From the NCBI GenBank assembly GCA_017407325.1, contig JAFQWV010000025.1, positions 1 through 52,278 on the forward strand: a stretch of DNA of 52,278 bases, in the 5' to 3' direction. Below the pieces are notes generated by a model. It was not told the DNA's origin. It ran no database searches and worked only from the letters and a program-made list of their open reading frames with translations. Positions 17,511-26,449 of this stretch are shown here, piece after piece (position 1 is the stretch's first letter; each line of letters opens with the position of its first letter). The position numbers and the translations under genes are program-made. Origin of the DNA: Clostridia bacterium. GTDB lineage: Bacteria > Bacillota > Clostridia > Christensenellales > Borkfalkiaceae.

Positions 17511-20153
17511 TTAGATGACTGACAAAGTCGAACCACCCGTCTCGCTTGCAGGACTTACTAAAATTTTAGCATTTATACGTTCTTTCAAGCCTTCGACGTG
17601 TGAAATTACGCCGATAATCAAATGTTCGTCTTTTAATTTATTCAAACAATCCATAACCGCTTCAACTAAGTCTTTATCAAGCGAACCGAAGCCTTCGTCC
17701 AAAAAGAAAAACTCAATCGGTTTTTGGGATTTAGAATAAATACTTTTTGATAACGCAAGGGCAAGTGATAACGAAACAAGGAAAAGCTCACCACCTGAAA
17801 CGGTATCAACCTTTCTTATCTGACCGCCAAGCACGTTATCTTCAACCATAAAATCGCCGTCATAGCGCAAGCCAAACCTACCGTCAGTCAAGGTAAGCAG
17901 TGTTATTTTTGCAATCTGCGCTATTTCTTTAAGGTATTCGTCACTGACAAACTCAAGCAAGCCGTTATAGCTTAGCGCCTTAGAAAGCCTGTCGTTTAAC
18001 GAATATTCCTTTTTCAATTCTGATATTTGTTTTTCTATTATACACCTTTTTTCAAAATTTTGCGACTTTTTTTCATACGTTTCATCTAAATTATATAAAA
18101 TATTATCAATATCTTGTATATTTTTTTCTAATTCTTCATATTTTAGACAAATTTCTTTATACTTTTCTTCAGAAAAACCTTCGTCTGCAATTATTTTTTT
18201 AGAATCTTCAACCTGAGTTTGAACAGAATATAATTCGTTAAAGAAATTTTCCGTTTCAGATTTTAAAAGGTTTGCGTTACCCCCAATAAGGACAGCAATC
18301 TTTTGAATTTCTGCTTCGTTTTCAAACTCTTTTGCAATTATTTCACTATACTTTTTCTCATTTTCATCTAAAGAAGCTTGATATTGAGAAATATTCGCTT
18401 CACTTGCAGATATTTTTGCAAAAAGGTCAGTTTTCTTATCGCTTAACGACTCAGAAAGATTTTTAACGCTTTCTTTTTCTAAAAACAACTCATTTTTACG
18501 AGCGCTTAGCTCTTCTTTATAGCTTTCGTAATTTTTGCCTGATAAAATTTTTTCGATTCTATCTTGAAGTTTTTCAAATTGCGAACGTAAATTTTTACCT
18601 TCTTCTATAACTGCATCATTCTTTGCTGTAAGAGTGTTATATTTTGCTGAAAGATTCAACTTTTTGTTTTCAAGCTCTTGAATTTGCGTATGATATTTAT
18701 CACTTTCTTCGTACAAACTGCTAAGCTTATCCAATAAACTTCTCAAATCGAATACATCACCACTTGATAATCTAGCATTAATAAAATCAATACGCTCACA
18801 AACTAAATCTTTTGCAGTATTTTCAGTAAGTGGCTTAAGTGATTTTAAAAACTCAAGTTCTGAAATCAAAAATTCGTCGTTTGTAGATTTTTCAATTTCT
18901 GTTAAAACTTGAGAAATATTTTCTTTTACTTTTTTATCTTCAAGCTCTCTATTTAATTTTTCCAGCTCAATTTCAATTTTATCTAAATTTGTCTTAAGCT
19001 GCTGAATTTCTTCATTTTGACCTTTAAGCTTAATTCTAAGCTCACCTATTTTTCTTTCGATTGTAAGCTTGTCTGAAATGTCTTCTTTAATTCCTTCAAG
19101 CGCAATAAGAGCTGTTTCGACGTGACTTAATTCGCTGTCGATTTTTTGCAGATTGTTTTTGCGTTCGTTTAGCTTTTCTAGCTCTTTTTCAAGATCAGCT
19201 TGCTCTAATTTATAGCCATTAAAAATCTTCTTTTCGTCTTTAATATTTTGCTTAATTTTTTCAATTTGTAAAAACAATTCTTTGGCATTTTTAACAAGGT
19301 CGAATTTATCTAGCGAATGCTTTTTAATTTCCATACCAGGCTTTAATTTTTCTAAATTTTCAAGGCGTTCAATAAGACCTTTAAGCCTTTTATGTGTTTC
19401 ATAATTTATTTCATTTTTTCGCTTTTCTTCTTTAATTTTAGAAAATTTTATGTCAAGCGTAGTTTTCTCGTTTTTATTATTTTCTATATCAAGTTTAATT
19501 TTTTCAAGCTCGTCTTTTGTATCTGTTTCATAAGCAGTTAGAAGGGTTTCTTTCGACTTTATTTCAACGTCTAAATCCCCTAGCTTTTTCTTTACCTTTT
19601 TTCTAAGTCCGTCACCGTATTTATCTAAGTTAAAAAGACTGCTCATCATTAAAAGTCGTTTAGATTTTTGAAGGGTAACAAAAGATGCAAATTCACCTTG
19701 TGGAAGTATTATACACTTTTCAAAGTCGTCCATTTTAAGACCGATAACTTCTTCTGTCTTTTCAGTTACTTTATCAGCCCCTTCTGCTATTGGCGTCTTA
19801 ATTCCGTTACTGATTTCACAAAACAAAGCTTTGTGTGAACCTGTCCGTCTTTCAGACTTTAACTTAAATTCTCTCGATACGCAATACTGCTTATCAACGT
19901 TACCATCTTTTATTGTAAAAGCAAACTCAACACTACACTCAGATAAGTTATAATTGATAAAATCTGAAGCAGTAGTCGTTTTTGGCAATCTTCCGTAAAG
20001 AGCAAGTAACATACTGTCTAAAACGGTACTTTTACCACTGCCGGTGTTTCCAAATATACCGAAAATACCTTCACGAGTAAGCTTTTGAAAGTCAATAACA
20101 GTTTTTTCTGTATAACTTTTTAATCCTTGAAATTCTAATCTAATCGGTCTCAT
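17511..20153 (-). CDS. sbcC: DNA double-strand break repair ATPase SbcC
   Basis: 880-residue SMC/Rad50-like ATPase partner of SbcD. Head motifs: Walker A FGNTGSGKST (34-43), Q-loop region ILPQGEFASFV, ABC signature VSGGELFLVSLSLALALS near the C-terminus, and Walker B FFFLDEGFGSLD. Between them is about 600 residues of Glu/Lys/Leu-rich coiled coil. I find no CxxC zinc hook at the coiled-coil apex, which Rad50/SbcC proteins normally carry (CPxC). The protein is also shorter than the usual 1000 or more residues. It overlaps the end of sbcD by 14 bases, so the pair is coupled. Confidence 0.92.
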   Translation of the reverse strand: MRPIRLEFQGLKSYTEKTVIDFQKLTREGIFGIFGNTGSGKSTVLDSMLLALYGRLPKTTTASDFINYNLSECSVEFAFTIKDGNVDKQYCVSREFKLKSERRTGSHKALFCEISNGIKTPIAEGADKVTEKTEEVIGLKMDDFEKCIILPQGEFASFVTLQKSKRLLMMSSLFNLDKYGDGLRKKVKKKLGDLDVEIKSKETLLTAYETDTKDELEKIKLDIENNKNEKTTLDIKFSKIKEEKRKNEINYETHKRLKGLIERLENLEKLKPGMEIKKHSLDKFDLVKNAKELFLQIEKIKQNIKDEKKIFNGYKLEQADLEKELEKLNERKNNLQKIDSELSHVETALIALEGIKEDISDKLTIERKIGELRIKLKGQNEEIQQLKTNLDKIEIELEKLNRELEDKKVKENISQVLTEIEKSTNDEFLISELEFLKSLKPLTENTAKDLVCERIDFINARLSSGDVFDLRSLLDKLSSLYEESDKYHTQIQELENKKLNLSAKYNTLTAKNDAVIEEGKNLRSQFEKLQDRIEKILSGKNYESYKEELSARKNELFLEKESVKNLSESLSDKKTDLFAKISASEANISQYQASLDENEKKYSEIIAKEFENEAEIQKIAVLIGGNANLLKSETENFFNELYSVQTQVEDSKKIIADEGFSEEKYKEICLKYEELEKNIQDIDNILYNLDETYEKKSQNFEKRCIIEKQISELKKEYSLNDRLSKALSYNGLLEFVSDEYLKEIAQIAKITLLTLTDGRFGLRYDGDFMVEDNVLGGQIRKVDTVSGGELFLVSLSLALALSKSIYSKSQKPIEFFFLDEGFGSLDKDLVEAVMDCLNKLKDEHLIIGVISHVEGLKERINAKILVSPASETGGSTLSVI

Positions 20154-21315
20154 CTTCTAATTCCACCTTATCTACGAGCGTTAAAAACAGTCCTATAAGT
20201 TCATCTTCAGGCTCGGTGCCATATTTACTTTTGTAAAACTCAACAAACAAATCCCTATCGCTTAAATCTCTACGGGATTTCAGATATTCTTGTTCTCCCA
20301 AAAATCGCAATTTTAAAAATACGTTAGGAAATTTTTTACAAAATTCTTTATGCTTTATGCTGTCGAGTGGCTTATCAATTTCTAACGTTAATTCAACAAA
20401 CCCGTCTAGCGCAGTAAGCTTTTCTTCTGCATCTTCTAAAGAAGTTGCCAAAATCCTAAAAAGCTTAGTTCCTTTCTCTAAATTTACAACCTTTAAATTT
20501 TGCACAATTCCACTTTCTACTTCAAAAACGGTAACACTTTTTTCTATATTTGTTTCGTCAAAAGAATATTGTAAAATTGAGCCACTGTAAATAATATTTC
20601 TTTTGCTATCTACAATTTGTCTTTTGTGCAAATGCCCAAGTGCCGTATATATACAATTTTCGGGAATTAAACTTTTATCAATAATTCTTGCACCACCTAG
20701 TTCTATACTTCTCTCCCCTTCAGTTTTTACGCCACCTAGCATAAATAAGTGAGAAACGAAAATTTGCGGATAATTATCGACGTTATTTTTAAAACAGTTA
20801 TTAATCCATCTTTGGACTTTATCCGAGTAACTTTCGTCGTCGTTTATTTTTTCTTTAAGTCTTAGCTCCGTAGGATAGGAAAGCGCGCCAATATAAACCG
20901 TTTCTTTTTTATCACTTACAACAAAATATCCTTCACCAACCTCTTGCATTTTAACGCCACTAGTTAGATATTCTTTGTTAAAATCTTCATTTTTGCTATC
21001 GCTAAAATATACGTCACTGTTAATTGATAATAGATTTGATGCGTTAAGTCTTACACTGTCATCGTGGTTACCGCTGACGATGATAACAATTCTTTTACCC
21101 CCAGAAAGTTTAGATGCAGTATCAAAAAACAAACGCTCTGCTTCAGCGCTAGGCATAAAAGTGTCGTAAACGTCGCCAGCGATTAAAACGACTTGAACGT
21201 TTTCTCTTTCGCAGATGTCGACTATCTCGTCTAAAACAAGCCTTTGTTCGTCAATTCTTACTTTAGTTTCAAGTTTTTTGCCGATATGTAAATCGGAAGT
21301 GTGCAATATTTTCAT
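20140..21315 (-). CDS. sbcD: Exonuclease subunit SbcD
   Basis: 391 residues from the ATG at 21313-21315 (MKILHTSDLHIGKKL). The open frame runs further upstream to 21525 but that part is AT-rich leader. Mre11-like metallophosphoesterase with LHTSDLHIG, IAGDVYDTF, VSGNHDD, VSHLF and LGHLHKRQ metal-binding motifs. With SbcC it cuts hairpins and processes blocked DNA ends. Divergent from dnaD across a 148-base AT-rich gap. Nuclease of this type targets palindromic hairpins, a point of interest given the large hairpin array at the window's right end. Confidence 0.95.
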   Translation of the reverse strand: MKILHTSDLHIGKKLETKVRIDEQRLVLDEIVDICERENVQVVLIAGDVYDTFMPSAEAERLFFDTASKLSGGKRIVIIVSGNHDDSVRLNASNLLSINSDVYFSDSKNEDFNKEYLTSGVKMQEVGEGYFVVSDKKETVYIGALSYPTELRLKEKINDDESYSDKVQRWINNCFKNNVDNYPQIFVSHLFMLGGVKTEGERSIELGGARIIDKSLIPENCIYTALGHLHKRQIVDSKRNIIYSGSILQYSFDETNIEKSVTVFEVESGIVQNLKVVNLEKGTKLFRILATSLEDAEEKLTALDGFVELTLEIDKPLDSIKHKEFCKKFPNVFLKLRFLGEQEYLKSRRDLSDRDLFVEFYKSKYGTEPEDELIGLFLTLVDKVELEDETD

Positions 21316-21390
21316 AGCCGTCCCAAATTGTGGCTTAATTAAAAAAACGCCACAATATTTTGTGCAAAATAATTTTACCCAAAATTTAAG

Positions 21391-21419
21391 TTGATTTTTA
21401 TTTAATAATATAATATTAT
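21391..21419 (+). promoter_or_regulatory. Promoter of dnaD-dnaI
   Basis: TTGATT (21391-21396) and TATTAT (21414-21419) with a 17-base spacer, about 45 bases before the dnaD start, inside the AT-rich divergent region shared with sbcD. Confidence 0.5.
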
Positions 21420-21463
21420 ATTTTCGTAATAAAATCAAGTATATTTTTAATTTTGGTGTATAT

Positions 21464-22900
21464 ATGTCCTTTTGTTCATTTACCAAAGATTTTTCGAAAA
21501 ACACAACTACAAACGTAAGCAACAACTTTATAACAGAATACTTAACAGATGCAAGTGGCGAAGCTGTAAAGGTCTACCTTTACGGCTTGTATTTATGCGA
21601 AAATTCTGCTGAAGAAATAGATTTATCTGCTTTTTCAAAAGCCCTTTATATGGACGAAGAGCTTGTAATTAACCTATTTTTATTTTGGGAAGAATACGGT
21701 CTTGTATCAGTCATTTCGCGCGATCCGTTTACCGTAAAATATCTATCCCTTTCGAGAACAGGAAAACCAAGAAAGTTCAAACCGGAAAAATACACCGAAT
21801 TTAATAAATCTATACAAACTCTTATAACCGACAGAATGATTTCAACGCAAGAATATTCTGAGTATTTTTCTATTATGGAAGATTATTCTATAAAACCTGA
21901 GGCAATGCTTATGATAGTTAAATATTGCGTTGATTTAAAAGGCGCGAATATTGGATACCGTTATATTTCAACAGTATGTCGCGATTTTTGCGAAAGGCAA
22001 ATAACGACGGTTGACGCTATCGAGCAAGAGCTTTCAGACTACATAACAAGAACCAGCGATATTCAAGCAATTTTAACTGCACTATCAATTAAGCGTAAAC
22101 CTGATATTGAAGATTTAAAATTATTTAACAAATGGCGTCAAGAAATGCAGTTTGAACTTGATTCAATCGTCTTTGCCGCTAAAAAATCAAAACTTAAAAA
22201 CGTTGAAAAGCTTGACGTCTTTATGTCAGAGCTTTACGCAAACAAATGCTTTGGCAAGAAAGAAATTGAAAATTATCTCACCTTAAAGAACTCTATAAAA
22301 GAAACTGCAATCAAAATTGCAAGCGAATTATCAGTTTATTGCGAAGTTATTCAGCCGTATATCGACAATTACGTTTCACCTTGGATAACAAAAGGCTATG
22401 ACGAAGGCACTTTGATATTTATTGCAAACTACTGTTTTAGAAAAAAGCGCAAGTCGTTTGAAGAAATGGACGAAACAGTAAACAATTTGTATTCTTTAGG
22501 TCTTGTTACCTTAGAAAGTATTGCCACCTACACTAAAAACATTGCAAAAGATGACGAATTTATTAAAAAGATACTCGAATACTCTCTAAGCCAAAGAAAA
22601 CCGACCAAATGGGACAGAGAAACTCTTTCACATTGGCGCGAATGGGGCTTTACCGACGAGATGATTTTACTTGCTGCGCGCTACTCTGAAGGCAAAAACA
22701 ATCCTATCTCATACGTAAACGTAATTTTAAGCAACTGGAAGTCGAAAGGTATATTTACGCCTGATAAGGTTGAACCCGTCACCCCACCTGCAAAAACAAA
22801 TAATACAGAATTTACAGCACCAACTTTTGGATATGAAAGAACTTATTCAAAAGAAGATTTCGATAAATTTTTCACAGATCTAGACGATATTGATTTATAA
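21464..22900 (+). CDS. DnaD-domain helicase-loading protein
   Basis: 478 residues. The N-terminus (about 20-110) looks like a winged-helix DnaD/DnaB-Firmicute initiation domain. Several degenerate DnaD-type helical repeats follow (near 130-190, 205-260, 300-350), and the last one near 370-430 ends in YVNVILSNWKSKGI, the characteristic C-terminal DnaD signature. The tail is acidic. In Bacillus the DnaD and DnaB (not helicase) proteins recruit DnaI and the helicase to the origin or to stalled forks. Here a single larger protein sits directly before dnaI, with two bases between them. The repeated DnaD modules suggest it may combine the DnaD and DnaB roles. This is inference. Confidence 0.85.
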   Translation: MSFCSFTKDFSKNTTTNVSNNFITEYLTDASGEAVKVYLYGLYLCENSAEEIDLSAFSKALYMDEELVINLFLFWEEYGLVSVISRDPFTVKYLSLSRTGKPRKFKPEKYTEFNKSIQTLITDRMISTQEYSEYFSIMEDYSIKPEAMLMIVKYCVDLKGANIGYRYISTVCRDFCERQITTVDAIEQELSDYITRTSDIQAILTALSIKRKPDIEDLKLFNKWRQEMQFELDSIVFAAKKSKLKNVEKLDVFMSELYANKCFGKKEIENYLTLKNSIKETAIKIASELSVYCEVIQPYIDNYVSPWITKGYDEGTLIFIANYCFRKKRKSFEEMDETVNNLYSLGLVTLESIATYTKNIAKDDEFIKKILEYSLSQRKPTKWDRETLSHWREWGFTDEMILLAARYSEGKNNPISYVNVILSNWKSKGIFTPDKVEPVTPPAKTNNTEFTAPTFGYERTYSKEDFDKFFTDLDDIDL

Positions 22901-22902
22901 TT

Positions 22903-23820
22903 ATGATTAACAACAAACATCTTTACAACCAAGCACTTGCGGTTTACGAGTCTAAGCAAGCAAAAGCAAACGAACGCGAGTTTATAAACGAACGCAAACT
23001 TTTACAAAACGAAGAATACTCTTTTATCACCTACGAACTAAAAGCTACTATTATTGACCTAGAAAAAGCACTTTATTTTGGAAAAGCAGATCAAATTGAC
23101 GAGCTTGCACAAAAGAAGCAAAGCCTTGAAAAACAAAAACGCGAGCTTTTGGAAAAGCTTACTAAAAAAAGCACGAGGCAAGAGTTTGAATGTGAAATTT
23201 GTAGTGATAAGGGAAACTTAGCCGACGGTTCGCTTTGTAGTTGTTTTTACCAAACCTTAACAAGTCTTGCGTTAGATTTTATCGGTGCAAAAAAACATAA
23301 TCTTTCAGATTTTTCTCAAAACCTGTTAAAAAGCACTGACAGAGAGTACAAAAAATTTGAAAAATTACAAAATTATGCTAAAAATTTCAGCACAAGTTCT
23401 AAAAACCTACTTTTTGTCGGCGAAGCCGGAACAGGCAAAACTTTCTTTGCAAGCGCAATTTTAAATGAAGTGTCTAAGAAAAATTTTAACGCGCTTTACT
23501 TTACTGCTTGCGAGTTTGGTCAAGTTTTACTTAACTATCACTTAGCAAACGAATATGAAAAATCTGTCTTTTATGACATTTTGACTACGGCTGACCTTAT
23601 TGTAATCGACGATTTGGGCACAGAACCGATTTTAAAGAACGTAACGCTCGAATACCTGCTCTTTATTATTTCTGAGCGTATAAGCCAAAATAAGCCGTTT
23701 ATAATAACAACCAATCTATCCCCTGAAAAACTATCAACCAGATACGGTCAACGTATGTTTTCGAGAATAAACGGAAAAAATACTGTAAAATTAGAGTTTA
23801 TTGGAAAGGATTTAAGATAA
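22903..23820 (+). CDS. dnaI: Helicase loader DnaI/DnaC-like AAA+ ATPase
   Basis: 305 residues. The N-terminal helical region (about 1-90) leads to a small zinc-finger-like ECEICSDKGNLADGSLCSC stretch (about 95-113). The AAA+ core has Walker A GEAGTGKT, Walker B LIVIDDLG and sensor TTNLSPEKLSTRYG. It loads the DnaB helicase onto DNA. The start ATG is two bases after the dnaD stop with no visible ribosome binding site, so translation is probably coupled. A membrane protein follows by two bases. Confidence 0.93.
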   Translation: MINNKHLYNQALAVYESKQAKANEREFINERKLLQNEEYSFITYELKATIIDLEKALYFGKADQIDELAQKKQSLEKQKRELLEKLTKKSTRQEFECEICSDKGNLADGSLCSCFYQTLTSLALDFIGAKKHNLSDFSQNLLKSTDREYKKFEKLQNYAKNFSTSSKNLLFVGEAGTGKTFFASAILNEVSKKNFNALYFTACEFGQVLLNYHLANEYEKSVFYDILTTADLIVIDDLGTEPILKNVTLEYLLFIISERISQNKPFIITTNLSPEKLSTRYGQRMFSRINGKNTVKLEFIGKDLR

Positions 23821-23822
23821 AT

Positions 23823-24377
23823 ATGTCAGATCACGAATATCATTTTTACTTAAAAGCAGTAAGAAGCTATAAAATTGCAAGAAATTTCACACTTCTTTTT
23901 ATGGCGTTTACCATAGGCAGTTTAATAACCACGTTTTTTGGTTTCCCTTGCATTGCAAACGTATTTTCAGCGACCGTATTTTTCATTACGGGACAAATTG
24001 CTAAGGACAGCGTTATACAATCAAACGGCAATATGATGCTAGCAAACTGTGGACTTGGGCTATTTATCTTTATAGGAATAGTCGTTCTCTCTTTATTTTT
24101 TATATTTTTCAAGCTCTCAAGAAAAAAGCGCTGGGCGTATATTGGTCTTATAGTTTTATTCTCTTTTGACCTACTTGTCGTATTACTACTTGAAATCTCT
24201 TTTACAAGTTATATTTTTGATATAATTTTACACGTAATTTCGCTTGTACTTCTTGTAAAAGGAGTAATAAACTCTAAGACGTTAGAAGACGATTTTGACG
24301 ACGGCGTCGCAACCACAGAAGCTGACGTAACCGAGATTTATAACATTTTAAAACAACGCGAAAAAACACAATCATAA
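23823..24377 (+). CDS. Uncharacterised membrane protein
   Basis: 184 residues with four or so predicted membrane segments (about 20-42, 76-99, 105-126 and 128-148) followed by an acidic cytosolic tail (DDFDDGVATTEADVTEIY). I do not recognise the family. It begins two bases after dnaI, has an AAAGGA some 13 bases before its ATG, and ends in the terminator shared with the converging cdaA transcript. Its position suggests cotranscription with dnaD-dnaI but no functional link can be shown. Confidence 0.75.
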   Translation: MSDHEYHFYLKAVRSYKIARNFTLLFMAFTIGSLITTFFGFPCIANVFSATVFFITGQIAKDSVIQSNGNMMLANCGLGLFIFIGIVVLSLFFIFFKLSRKKRWAYIGLIVLFSFDLLVVLLLEISFTSYIFDIILHVISLVLLVKGVINSKTLEDDFDDGVATTEADVTEIYNILKQREKTQS

Positions 24378-24383
24378 AAAATT

Positions 24384-24410
24384 AACGGCAGACCGAAGTC
24401 TGCCGTTTTT
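24384..24410. terminator. Bidirectional terminator between the dnaD operon and the cdaA operon
   Basis: Perfect 10-bp stem, AACGGCAGAC (24384-24393) with GTCTGCCGTT (24398-24407), CGAA loop, followed by a T-run on the plus strand; the flanking A-run serves the minus strand. It closes the two converging transcripts. Confidence 0.9.
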
Positions 24411-24421
24411 ATTTTTTAATT

Positions 24422-24550
24422 TTAAGCAACTAAATGAACTACTACGAATATAATTACAGCCGAAATTAGCGCTGCGACTTTAATTCCCATATTAGATACG
24501 AGTGATTTACCAAACGATTTTAAAAAATTATTGTTTTTATTGTTAGACAT
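24422..24550 (-). CDS. 42-residue membrane microprotein, apparently the CdaR (YbbR) anchor alone
   Basis: Begins 12 bases after the cdaA stop with a very strong ribosome binding site (AAGGGGGTG seven bases before the ATG). The product starts MSNNKNNNFLKSFG, continues with a short basic-amphipathic stretch and one hydrophobic helix (about residues 23-41, MGIKVAALISAVIIF) and ends VAstop. Its position after cdaA and the pattern F..S...N.G.K..AL.SA....... match the N-terminus of CdaR/YbbR proteins, which normally continue with extracytoplasmic YbbR repeats of about 300 residues. Nothing of those repeats follows: the stop codon is 12 bases from the terminator. I infer a reduced CdaR that could still bind CdaA in the membrane. 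An alternative is an unrelated small membrane protein. Confidence 0.7.
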   Translation of the reverse strand: MSNNKNNNFLKSFGKSLVSNMGIKVAALISAVIIFVVVHLVA

Positions 24551-24562
24551 AATCACACCCCC

Positions 24563-25372
24563 TTAGTCAATTAAATCTTGCCAATAGAACTGTTTAAGAG
24601 TTTCTCTTAAAGTGTTAGTATCAACGTATCTTATAATCTTACCACCCTTTGCGATAGAGATAATACCCGTTTCTTCTGAAACTATAATTGCAGTAACGTT
24701 TACCGTTTCCGTTAAACCAATACCCGCTCTATGGCGAGAGCCGAGTTCTTTAGATAAGTTAATTTCTTGAGCAAGTGGTAAAAAGCATCCTGCCGACTGA
24801 ATTTTGTTTTTATAAAGTATCATCGCACCGTCGTGAAGAGCGGTTTTTGGAAAGAATATACTTTCAATAAGCTCTGAAGATATATCTGCATCAAGGTAAA
24901 CACCACTTTCTAAAACGCCGTTTGGAAGATTGCCGTTAGATAAAATTATAATCGCGCCGACGTCGTTTTTAGACATGTTTTGTACGGCTTTGATAATTTC
25001 TTCAATGCTTTGAGACGCGTCGTTATTAAACTTACCACTATCACCGTGCATTGACATTGTAGTACGTCTGTTCCATATAGCGCGCTTAATTTCAGTAGCG
25101 AATAATACGACAATCGAAACAACGAACAATAAAAGCAGTCCTATAAAGTAATACGCACCATTAAATTCAGGTTTGTTCATTTTTATAGCAATAAGCACTA
25201 TTGCAGATATTAACCCGAACACGCAAAAATAAATGATTACGCTTTTTGCTTTATTGCTTTTTAAAACAATAAACGAAAAACAAATTAAAATGAAGTACGC
25301 GAATATTTCAATTAGGTTAAACCATTTAAAATTGACAAATATTTGCGCTATTTTATCAAAAAGTTCAGCCAT
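24563..25372 (-). CDS. cdaA: Diadenylate cyclase CdaA
   Basis: 269 residues. Three N-terminal membrane segments (about 20-37, 43-64, 73-93) precede the cytosolic DAC domain. Catalytic motifs are DGA (181-183) and RHR (213-215, in GSRHRAGIG). Makes cyclic di-AMP from two ATP, controlling potassium and osmolyte balance and cell wall stress. GGAG lies 8 bases before the ATG. The usual cdaA-cdaR-glmM operon is reduced: only a 42-residue CdaR-like anchor follows, and no glmM. Confidence 0.96.
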   Translation of the reverse strand: MAELFDKIAQIFVNFKWFNLIEIFAYFILICFSFIVLKSNKAKSVIIYFCVFGLISAIVLIAIKMNKPEFNGAYYFIGLLLLFVVSIVVLFATEIKRAIWNRRTTMSMHGDSGKFNNDASQSIEEIIKAVQNMSKNDVGAIIILSNGNLPNGVLESGVYLDADISSELIESIFFPKTALHDGAMILYKNKIQSAGCFLPLAQEINLSKELGSRHRAGIGLTETVNVTAIIVSEETGIISIAKGGKIIRYVDTNTLRETLKQFYWQDLID

Positions 25373-25480
25373 TTCAAACTCCGTTGTTATTTATAAATAT
25401 ATCTTAGCATAAATATTTTGAAAAATAAAGCGTTTCTTAAAAAATTTATAGTAAAATTTTTATTAAACCTAAAAAGACTT

Positions 25481-26449
25481 CTATTTTTCAGTTAAAATTG
25501 TAAAAACCGAGTTAAAAGTTGCGTTATCAAGAGAAATAACACCCGACTTAAAACCAGCGTCGTATTCTGTTAATTTTTGAGTAATTCTCATAAGTCTTTT
25601 CGGTGAAAAGGCACGCGCTTGTTCCTTTGCTTTTTTGATTGCATACTCTTTAACACCTAAAATTTGGGCAAGTTCAGAGTTTGGTTTATCACTTAGACTG
25701 ACGTGTAGAAGTCTTCTAAAATGATAGTAAAGGGAAACAAGTAGCATTTGTCCGGTTCCAGCGTCAGTCATTTCCTTAAGCACTTCGTAAGCTTTATCAT
25801 AGTTCTTTTCAGCGATAAAATTTACAGCTTCATAGACTTTATAATCGGTTTCCTTTGCCACAAGCTCGTTAACCATTTTTTCAGTAATTTCAAAATCACC
25901 TGTAGCATAACTTATAAGCTTAGCAATTTCCATAGAAATTCTATTCATATCGAACTGACAAAACTCTGCAAGAAGTTCGCAAGTTGACCTTGAAATTATA
26001 ATATTTTGCTTTTTACATTCATTTTGAAGATATTTTGAAATGAGTGCTATATCACCCTTTTTACAGTCAACCACACAGACAGACTTCTGTTTTTTCAGAG
26101 CATCGCATTTAGACTTATTGCTAATAATTACAATAGTTCCGTTAATTTCGCTATTAAAAAACTCGCTTAGCTGTTTATTTTTAAAGTCAGTTAAAGTCGG
26201 ATACCACTCGTTTATGGTAATCACTCTATAGTCAGACATAAACGGACACATAGAAACGGTGTTTAATAGCTCGTCAACACTTGCTTTAAGGGCGCCAGCA
26301 TCAATATTAGTCAGGTTAAAATCAGGCTCGGAAAGAAATTTCTTTTTTATCATTTCTTCACCGCGCGTTCTGAAAAAGGCATCTTCACCTTCTAGAAGAT
26401 AAATTTTTTTGACGTCACTTAGACTACTTTTTAATTCTGAAAAATTCAT
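25481..26449 (-). CDS. holA: DNA polymerase III subunit delta
   Basis: 322 residues, normal for HolA. Part of the clamp loader that places the beta sliding clamp on DNA. YLLEGEDAFFRTRGEE at the N-terminus, a long helical middle and the C-terminal helical collar domain (LVSLYYHFRRLLHVSL, LGVKEYAIKKAKEQARAF) match the family. The ATG directly follows the comEC stop (TAAATG), the same comEC-holA order as in many Firmicutes. Confidence 0.94.
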   Translation of the reverse strand: MNFSELKSSLSDVKKIYLLEGEDAFFRTRGEEMIKKKFLSEPDFNLTNIDAGALKASVDELLNTVSMCPFMSDYRVITINEWYPTLTDFKNKQLSEFFNSEINGTIVIISNKSKCDALKKQKSVCVVDCKKGDIALISKYLQNECKKQNIIISRSTCELLAEFCQFDMNRISMEIAKLISYATGDFEITEKMVNELVAKETDYKVYEAVNFIAEKNYDKAYEVLKEMTDAGTGQMLLVSLYYHFRRLLHVSLSDKPNSELAQILGVKEYAIKKAKEQARAFSPKRLMRITQKLTEYDAGFKSGVISLDNATFNSVFTILTEK

